Origin: Phycobacter azelaicus
Lineage (GTDB): Bacteria; Pseudomonadota; Alphaproteobacteria; Rhodobacterales; Rhodobacteraceae
Assembly (NCBI RefSeq): GCF_014884385.1
Contig: NZ_WKFH01000003.1
Coordinates: 1,100,001-1,164,000, forward strand
Direction of reading: 5' to 3'
DNA length: 64,000 nucleotides
Part shown: positions 58,832 through 64,000 of the stretch, piece by piece
Position numbering within the stretch: the first letter of the stretch is position 1
How the letters are laid out: each line of letters begins with the position of its first letter
The notes under the pieces: generated by a model
What the model saw: only the letters and a program-made list of their open reading frames with translations
Databases searched by the model: none
Told to the model about the DNA's origin: nothing
Program-made: the position numbers and the translations under genes

Positions 58832-59862
58832 CCCGCACAGCTGTTCTGATCTGCCCCGGACGGGGCACCTACAACAAACCCGAACTCGGCTACCTGCACC
58901 GCCATCACGGCGACAAAGCAGACCTGTTCGCAGGCTTTGACGCCCAGCGCGCCGCCGCCGGTCAGGAGGAGGTCACCACGCTGGACGGGGCCACCCGGTT
59001 CTCAGTCGCGAAGTATTCGCGCGGAGATATCGCATCGCCGCTGATATATGCCGCATCGCTCGCCGATGCGCAGTCGCTGGCGGGTGATATCGAGGTGGTC
59101 GCGGTCACCGGCAACTCGATGGGCTGGTATATCGCCCTAGCCGCCGCCGGGGCGCTGAGCGCGGACGACGGCTTCAAGGTCGTGAACACCATGGGCACCT
59201 TGATGCAGGAGCAATTGATCGGCGGGCAGCTGGTCTATCCCTTTGCTGGCGGTGACTGGCAGAACGATCCCACCCGCAAGGCGGAGCTGCTTGAGATCGT
59301 GGCCGAGACCGACGCCCGCGCGGGCCACGATCTGGCGCTGTCGATCGATCTGGGCGGGATGCTGGTCTTGGCCGGGAACGAAGCGGGTCTGTCTGCCTTT
59401 GAAGCCGCCGTTCCGGTGATGGATGAGCGTTTCCCCATGCGCCTTGCCAATCACGCGGCCTTCCATACATCCCTGCAAGCCCCCGTCGCTGCCGAAGGGC
59501 GCAAACGGCTGGGCGCGAAGATGTTCAACCAGCCCGAAGTTCCACTTATCGACGGGCGCGGCCATCTCTGGTGGCCCGGCGCCACGGACACGCAGGCGCT
59601 TTGGAGTTACACGCTGGGGCATCAGGTGGTGGAGCCTTACGATTTCACCCGCGCGGTGCAGAACGCTGCATTGGAGTTTGCGCCGGATCTGTTCATCGTC
59701 ACCGGCCCCGGCACCACGCTGGGCGGCGCGGTCGCGCAATCGCTGGTCCACACAGGCTGGCAAAGGATGACGGGCAAGGAGGCCTTCAAGAAGCGTCAGG
59801 CGGAGACGCCATTGCTGATCTCCATGGGCGATGACGCACAGCGGACACTTGTCACCGGCTAA
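58828..59862 (+). CDS. FabD-like acyl-CoA:ACP acyltransferase (malonyltransferase family)
   Basis: The 344-residue alpha/beta-hydrolase-type acyltransferase has the nucleophile motif GNSMG with Ser97 and the catalytic His region NHAAFHTSLQAP (His213 probable). This matches the FabD fold, although GNSMG replaces the usual GHSLG. Family members move malonyl or other acyl groups from CoA to a carrier protein. It is translationally coupled to the E1 gene upstream rather than to fab genes. The carrier may be the ACP at 46863-47108. The acyl specificity is unknown. Confidence 0.87.
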   Translation: MTRTAVLICPGRGTYNKPELGYLHRHHGDKADLFAGFDAQRAAAGQEEVTTLDGATRFSVAKYSRGDIASPLIYAASLADAQSLAGDIEVVAVTGNSMGWYIALAAAGALSADDGFKVVNTMGTLMQEQLIGGQLVYPFAGGDWQNDPTRKAELLEIVAETDARAGHDLALSIDLGGMLVLAGNEAGLSAFEAAVPVMDERFPMRLANHAAFHTSLQAPVAAEGRKRLGAKMFNQPEVPLIDGRGHLWWPGATDTQALWSYTLGHQVVEPYDFTRAVQNAALEFAPDLFIVTGPGTTLGGAVAQSLVHTGWQRMTGKEAFKKRQAETPLLISMGDDAQRTLVTG

Positions 59863-59865
59863 AGC

Positions 59866-60288
59866 CTAGACCGCCCCATGATCGGCGGCGCATTGGCTGT
59901 GATCGCCCAGCGCCGTTAGCACCTTGCAATGACCGCCATTGCCGCCGTCACAAAGATGAGCAATCCGCTCCAGCTCAGTTGCCAGTTGCTGCAACCGGGC
60001 AATGCGCGCGCGCACCTGATCAAGCTGGGCGCGGGCGATGCGGTTGGCTTCGGCGCAATCGGTGCCAAGTTCGCCATCAAGCGCCATCAGCACCTTGATA
60101 TCCTCCAGCGCAAAGCCAAGGTCGCGGGCGTGCTTGATGAAACCCAGCGCCTCCAGCCCGTCCTGCCCATAACGGCGTTGATTGCCCGCGTTGCGCCCGG
60201 CAGGCGGCAGCAGGCCGATTTCCTCATAGTATCGGATGGTGGGCACCTTTACCCCGGTGGCCTTGGACAGCGCGCCAATGGAAAACAT
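59866..60288 (-). CDS. MerR family metal-responsive regulator (ZntR/CadR/PbrR-like)
   Basis: The 140-residue protein has an N-terminal MerR helix-turn-helix (IGALSKATGVKVPTIRYYEEIGLL), a dimerisation helix and metal-ligand candidates Cys78, Cys113, Cys121 and Cys133. The DCAEANRIA and HLCDGGNGGHC pattern resembles Zn/Cd/Pb sensors more than CueR. The ATG at 60288 has AGAGGGA upstream; the longer frame is spurious. It is divergent from a small cation transporter gene with a typical MerR promoter between them. Confidence 0.9.
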   Translation of the reverse strand: MFSIGALSKATGVKVPTIRYYEEIGLLPPAGRNAGNQRRYGQDGLEALGFIKHARDLGFALEDIKVLMALDGELGTDCAEANRIARAQLDQVRARIARLQQLATELERIAHLCDGGNGGHCKVLTALGDHSQCAADHGAV

Positions 60289-60299
60289 CGCGATCCCTC

Positions 60300-60330
60300 T
60301 TGAACCTCTAGTGACTAGAGGCCCTAGGTT
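60300..60330 (+). promoter_or_regulatory. MerR-type promoter with 19-bp spacer and dyad operator
   Basis: TTGAAC (60300-60305) and TAGGTT (60325-60330) are separated by 19 bp, the long spacing that MerR activators correct by DNA twisting. Within it lies the perfect dyad CCTCTAG-TGA-CTAGAGG (60305-60321), of the CTCTAGT/ACTAGAG type known for Zn/Cd/Pb-responsive operators. It drives the cation transporter gene at 60361. Confidence 0.75.
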
Positions 60331-60360
60331 GACCTCGAATCGGAACAAAGGACAAGAGCA

Positions 60361-60987
60361 ATGGCAGGATGTTGCGGGCATGAGGCGCGATTTGACGGGA
60401 TGTCGGCGGCCTACAAAAGACGCCTGTGGATCGTGATTGCGATCAACGCGGGCATGTTCGCAGTGGAGATGGGCGCGGGCCAGATGGCAGGCAGTCAGGC
60501 GTTGAAGGCGGACGCGCTGGATTTCCTTGGCGACGCTCTCACCTACGGGATTTCGCTGGCCGTGATCGGCGCCAGCTTGCGTACCCGCGCGCTGGCTGCG
60601 CTGGCCAAGGGGGTCAGCCTGCTTATGATGGGGCTTTGGGTGTTCGGATCGACCGTCTACCACGTGTTTGTGCTGGGCATGCCGCAGGCCGAAGTCATGG
60701 GCGTCATCGGGTTCATGGCGCTGGCTGCTAATGTGACTTCGGTGCTGCTGCTCGCGGCCTACAAGGATGGGGACGCCAACGTGCGTTCGGTCTGGCTGTG
60801 TTCGCGAAACGATGCCATCGGCAATGTGGCGGTGATGATCGCGGCTTTGGGAGTCTGGAGCACTGCCACCGGCTGGCCAGACCTGATCGTGGCCGGGATC
60901 ATGGCCGGGTTGTTCCTGAACTCCGCCTGGCAAATCCTGGTGCAGGCCATCGCAGAGCGCCGCGAGGATCTGGCGCATCAGCATTAG
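60361..60987 (+). CDS. CDF-like cation efflux transporter
   Basis: The 208-residue membrane protein has about five to six hydrophobic helices and the CDF metal site pattern DALDFLGDALTY and SRNDAIGN. It lacks the C-terminal cytoplasmic domain of larger CDF proteins. A Cys-Cys-His cluster (CCGHE, residues 4-8) at the N-terminus may bind metal. Likely it exports Zn, Cd, Co or similar under control of the divergent MerR gene. Confidence 0.85.
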   Translation: MAGCCGHEARFDGMSAAYKRRLWIVIAINAGMFAVEMGAGQMAGSQALKADALDFLGDALTYGISLAVIGASLRTRALAALAKGVSLLMMGLWVFGSTVYHVFVLGMPQAEVMGVIGFMALAANVTSVLLLAAYKDGDANVRSVWLCSRNDAIGNVAVMIAALGVWSTATGWPDLIVAGIMAGLFLNSAWQILVQAIAERREDLAHQH

Positions 60988-61006
60988 GGGAGTGCACGAA
61001 CCGGCG

Positions 61007-61060
61007 GGGTGGGCGTGAAGCGCCCGCCCCGTGGGGGGGCGGTTCGGGCGCTGCCCGAGC
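61007..61060 (+). repeat. GC-rich intergenic repeat, copy C
   Basis: GGGTGGGCGTGAAGCGCCCGCCCCGTGGG and following GGGCGG is a variant of the element at 19118-19187 and 35639-35680 (core 61020-61042). It sits between the convergent transporter and matB genes. The differences are small insertions or deletions in the G run. Confidence 0.5.
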
Positions 61061-61092
61061 CTTTGGCCCAGGCGGTCAGAAGGATAGGCCTC

Positions 61093-62604
61093 TCAGGCAA
61101 ACAGCCCGGCGTAATCCTCGCGCAGGGCCTTTTTCTGTACCTTGCCCATGGTGTTGCGCGGCAGGGCGCCCGTCAGGATCACCTCTTTGGGCTGCTTGAA
61201 CTTCGCCAGTTGACCCGAAAGTGCGGCCTTCACAGCCTCGGCACTGGTGCCTTCGCCCGTGGGGACAACGACGGCCACCACCGCCTCACCAAAGTCGGGA
61301 TGCGGCACGCCGATCACAGCACTTTCCAGCACGCCGGGCAGATCGTCGATCAGGCTTTCCACCTCTTTGGGGTAGACATTGAAACCGCCGGTGATCACCA
61401 GATCCTTTTCCCGGCCCACGATGGTGATATAGCCGTCTTCGTCCATCCGGGCCATGTCACCGGTGATGAACCAGCCATCGGACAGCAGCTCTTCGGCGGT
61501 TTTCTCGGGCATCTGCCAGTAGCCTTGGAACACATTGGCCCCGCGCACATGCAGGACGCCGATCTCGCCCTGCGCAACCTCCATGCCATCCGCAATGATC
61601 CGCGCCTCGACCCCCGGCAGGGGAAAGCCCACGGTGCCCGCGCGTCGCTCTCCGTCATAGGGGTTCGAGGTGCTCATGTTCGTTTCGGTCATCCCGTAAC
61701 GTTCCAGGATGCGATGGCCGGTGCGGGCCTCCCAGGCCTCATGCGTATCCACCAGCAAGGGCGCCGAGCCAGAGATGAACAGGCGCATGTTCGAGGCCCG
61801 CTCCCGCGTTAGGCGCTCATCCGCCAGCAGGCGTGTGTAGAAGGTCGGAACCCCCATCAGCGCGGTGGCGCGTGGCATGGCATCCAGGATCTCATCTGCG
61901 TTGAAGCCCTTCAGGAACACCACACGCGCCCCGGCCAGCAGCGCCACATTGGTCGCCACGAACAGACCATGAGTGTGAAAGATCGGCAGCGCATGGATCA
62001 GCACATCCCTGTCGGTGAACTGCCAGTAATCGCGCAGCATCTCCGAATTGGAGGCAAGGTTCTCATGGCTCAGCATCGCGCCCTTGGAGCGCCCCGTGGT
62101 GCCCGAGGTATATAGGATCGCTGCCAGATCATTGGGTCCGCGCGGCACCGGATCAAAGCCGCCACGCCCCACGACGGCGTCTGTCAGGCTGCCCAGCCCC
62201 TTGCCATCCAGCGTCACCACCAGGGCATCGCCTGCGATTTCGGCGATGTCATCTTCGCGCGCAGGGTCGCAAACCACCACGCGAGGGCTGGCATCGCCCA
62301 GGAAATAAGCCACCTCGGGCGTGGTATAGGCGGTGTTGAGCGGCAGGAAGACGCCCCCCGCCATCACCGTACCAAGGTAAAGCTGGATCGCCTCGATGGT
62401 CTTTTCCACCTGCACCGCAACCCGGTCACCGGGTTTGACGCCCATCCCGACCAAGGCCGCCGCATTGCGCTCGGCGCCTGCGAACAGCTCGCCAAAGGTC
62501 ATGCTGGCCCGCGCCGGGAAGGTGGCGAAATTGCGCGTCTCATGGCTGATCGAGGCCGCGCGCAGCCGGGAAATCAGGTGGTTAGCGTCATACATCGGCA
62601 GCAT
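61093..62604 (-). CDS. matB: Malonyl-CoA synthetase
   Basis: The 503-residue AMP-forming ligase has the same length as MatB of Rhodopseudomonas as I remember it. Segments match closely: AILYTSGTTGRSKGAMLSHENLASN, HALPIFHTHGLFVA, MGVPTFYTRLL, RYGMTETNMSTSNPYDGER, VITGGFNVYPKEVES and the C-terminal lysine in NTMGKVQKK. It activates malonate to malonyl-CoA. The start may be 62604 or the ATG at 62595. No matA decarboxylase or malonate transporter gene is in view. The nearby FabD-like enzyme could use its product. Confidence 0.92.
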   Translation of the reverse strand: MLPMYDANHLISRLRAASISHETRNFATFPARASMTFGELFAGAERNAAALVGMGVKPGDRVAVQVEKTIEAIQLYLGTVMAGGVFLPLNTAYTTPEVAYFLGDASPRVVVCDPAREDDIAEIAGDALVVTLDGKGLGSLTDAVVGRGGFDPVPRGPNDLAAILYTSGTTGRSKGAMLSHENLASNSEMLRDYWQFTDRDVLIHALPIFHTHGLFVATNVALLAGARVVFLKGFNADEILDAMPRATALMGVPTFYTRLLADERLTRERASNMRLFISGSAPLLVDTHEAWEARTGHRILERYGMTETNMSTSNPYDGERRAGTVGFPLPGVEARIIADGMEVAQGEIGVLHVRGANVFQGYWQMPEKTAEELLSDGWFITGDMARMDEDGYITIVGREKDLVITGGFNVYPKEVESLIDDLPGVLESAVIGVPHPDFGEAVVAVVVPTGEGTSAEAVKAALSGQLAKFKQPKEVILTGALPRNTMGKVQKKALREDYAGLFA

Positions 62605-62793
62605 CCTTCGTCAAATGCCGCTATCTGCGCCAGAGCAGGGCCGGAAATCAAGCCGTTGATCCTGGCCGGGTCTGCAAATCCTGTTGGTTCGTTTTGAGGC
62701 CACTTTGCCATGTCTTTGCTGTGTAGCGAGTGTAGGCTAGATTTGTGCTTCTTTTGAGAAGTGCTTCAGCAACGAGCATGGTAGTTTGGCTTC

Positions 62794-63042
62794 ATGGAAA
62801 TCTGGACGTTAGAGAAAACGCTAAATAGTGAGAATGGAACACGCAACGTAGAGATACGTGCCAGTCCTGATCGCAAGTTGTTTCGCTACCACGAAAACCT
62901 TTGGATTGATGTAAATGAAGACGGGCTGCTCTACCATCCAGATGGCGGCTACTGGTCCTGCCAGAACATGTCAGGATACTACGCCAGTCTTGAAGAGTGT
63001 GTATGCGGAGCATACGCCGATTTGGCTTGGCTTGAGGAATAA
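62794..63042 (+). CDS. Small hypothetical protein in a low-GC pocket
   Basis: The 82-residue acidic protein contains many aromatic residues and two close cysteines in EECVCGAYADL. Its codon use and base composition differ from all neighbours, being more AT-rich. It has no signal peptide or membrane segment and no good ribosome site. I do not recognise a family. The frame ends cleanly and the composition looks protein-like, so it is probably a recently acquired or orphan gene. Confidence 0.55.
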   Translation: MEIWTLEKTLNSENGTRNVEIRASPDRKLFRYHENLWIDVNEDGLLYHPDGGYWSCQNMSGYYASLEECVCGAYADLAWLEE

Positions 63043-63213
63043 CTCTAAGTGAAACCCGCGTTGCTATGACGCTTCCGAGAGTACCTCTGAAACAGCAGGC
63101 AAAGTATTTATTGCTGCGGTCGTCGCAATTGCCCATTTCGCCCACACTGCCACCCAACACGACTTGCAGAGATGTCCTTGATCTTTGCCGCCCACAGGCG
63201 CAGGTTGCGGGCC

Positions 63214-64000
63214 ATGACGAAACCCTTAACATCGCATCGACCTGTTCTGGCCATCTTGCTCAAAGTGGCGGCCATCGGGCTGTTCACCATGCTCTCGGCC
63301 CTGATCAAGGCGGCGACCGAAGAGGTTCCGGCTGGGGAGGCGGTATTCTTCCGCTCCTTCTTTGCGATTCCCGTCATTGTTGTCTGGCTGGCCCTGCGCG
63401 GGGATCTGCGGGACGGGCTGAAGACGAAGAACCCCATGGTGCATGTTTGGCGGGGGCTGGTCGGAACCTCGGCCATGGGGATGACCTTTCTGGGTCTGGG
63501 TCTGCTGCCGCTCCCTGAGGTCACGGCCATCGGCTATGGCACGCCGATTTTCACGCTGATCCTTGCGGCGCTTTTTCTGGGTGAGACCATTCGACTGGTG
63601 CGCATCACCGCTGTCGCCATCGGCCTGATCGGGGTGATGATCATGATCTGGCCGCGCCTTGGCTCTGGCGCGGACCTGTCGGACGGCGCGACGCTGGGGG
63701 CGCTTCTGGTCCTTGGCGCCACGATTGCCCGCGCTTTCGTTCAGATCCACGTGCGCCGCATGGTGATGACCGAGCCGACCGCCGCCATCGTCTTCTATTT
63801 CTCGCTGACCGCCTCGGCCCTGTCGCTGCTGACGCTTCCTTTTGGCTGGGTCATGCCCAGCGCCGAGGTTCTGGCGATGCTGATCGGTGCGGGGCTAGTG
63901 GGTGGGATCGCGCAAATCCTTGTGACCTCCTCCTACCGGTTTGCGCCTGCTTCGATGCTGGCGCCCTATGACTATGTGTCGATGGTCTTTGCCATCTTGC
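63214..64000 (+). CDS. EamA/DMT family transporter, partial (3' end beyond window)
   Basis: The first 262 codons of an EamA-type drug/metabolite permease are present. At least eight hydrophobic helices occur, with typical segments LLKVAAIGLFTMLSALIKAA, VFFRSFFAIPVIVVWLALRG, ALPEVTAIGYGTPIF-like LLPLPEVTAIGYGTPIFTLI and FAPASMLAPYDY. It exports small metabolites or amino acids in known members. ATG 63214 begins just before helix 1 and lies 171 bp after the previous ORF, a gap in which I see nothing. The gene continues past position 64000. Confidence 0.88.
   Translation, partial: MTKPLTSHRPVLAILLKVAAIGLFTMLSALIKAATEEVPAGEAVFFRSFFAIPVIVVWLALRGDLRDGLKTKNPMVHVWRGLVGTSAMGMTFLGLGLLPLPEVTAIGYGTPIFTLILAALFLGETIRLVRITAVAIGLIGVMIMIWPRLGSGADLSDGATLGALLVLGATIARAFVQIHVRRMVMTEPTAAIVFYFSLTASALSLLTLPFGWVMPSAEVLAMLIGAGLVGGIAQILVTSSYRFAPASMLAPYDYVSMVFAIL

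Noticed and set aside
59866..60984. 372-codon version of the MerR gene
   Set aside because: The first 232 codons are antisense to the cation transporter and cross its promoter. The MerR fold starts exactly at the ATG at 60288.

Overview
The window looks like chromosomal DNA of a GC-rich alphaproteobacterium, most likely a member of the Rhodobacteraceae (Roseobacter group). Pointers are a CcrM-type cell-cycle methyltransferase gene, a petABC cytochrome bc1 operon, a type II lumazine synthase under an FMN riboswitch, TRAP and polyamine-type ABC uptake systems, BKACE-family catabolism and many fused or translationally coupled genes. This placement is an inference from gene content; no rRNA is present.

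Layout. (1) 302-9631, minus strand: a ten-gene run with a polyamine-type ABC transporter, class III aminotransferase, BKACE enzyme, GNAT, acetylpolyamine-amidohydrolase-like deacetylase, D-amino-acid dehydrogenase-like flavoprotein and RidA. A LysR regulator is divergent from it, with ATAGAT-type repeats in the shared promoter. It reads as uptake and breakdown of an amine or basic amino acid. (2) 11148-20356: a divergent RpiR regulator, then N-formylglutamate-amidohydrolase-like enzyme, TRAP transporter, glutamine-synthetase-like ligase, aldehyde dehydrogenase and Fe-alcohol dehydrogenase, which fits a gamma-glutamyl route for an amino alcohol or amine. (3) 20368-21038: a decayed mobile-element scar (serine recombinase C-terminus, possible IS end) beside tRNA-Thr(CGT). 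(4) 21213-29808: soluble globin-type chemoreceptor, membrane nucleotide cyclase, ccrM with two GANTC sites upstream, rnhB, small secreted proteins, a membrane winged-helix protein and a DUF427-cyclase fusion. (5) 30058-36513: AEC transporter, aroC, TPP riboswitch with thiBPQ, ribH with its FMN riboswitch. (6) 36636-42636: GST, petABC, mtaB, dapF, tRNA-Lys(TTT). (7) 42788-46862: an FNR-like box, phasin-like protein, P-type ATPase and TauE-like permease.

(8) 46863-59862 is the most unusual part. An acyl-CoA synthetase, a fused E1 alpha/beta dehydrogenase, a lipoyl E2 and a free acyl carrier protein form a minus-strand operon with 4-bp overlaps. Beyond an RND efflux pump, a second fused E1 is coupled to a FabD-like acyltransferase on the plus strand. 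No E3 is encoded. The set suggests 2-oxo-acid-derived acyl units loaded on a carrier protein, possibly for an exported small molecule. A malonyl-CoA synthetase (matB) lies close by at 61093-62604. (9) 59866-64000: MerR regulator with a divergent metal transporter, matB, a small low-GC ORF and the start of an EamA permease that runs off the window.

All coordinates, starts and motifs were read by eye from the sequence. Family assignments rest on remembered family features, not on searches.
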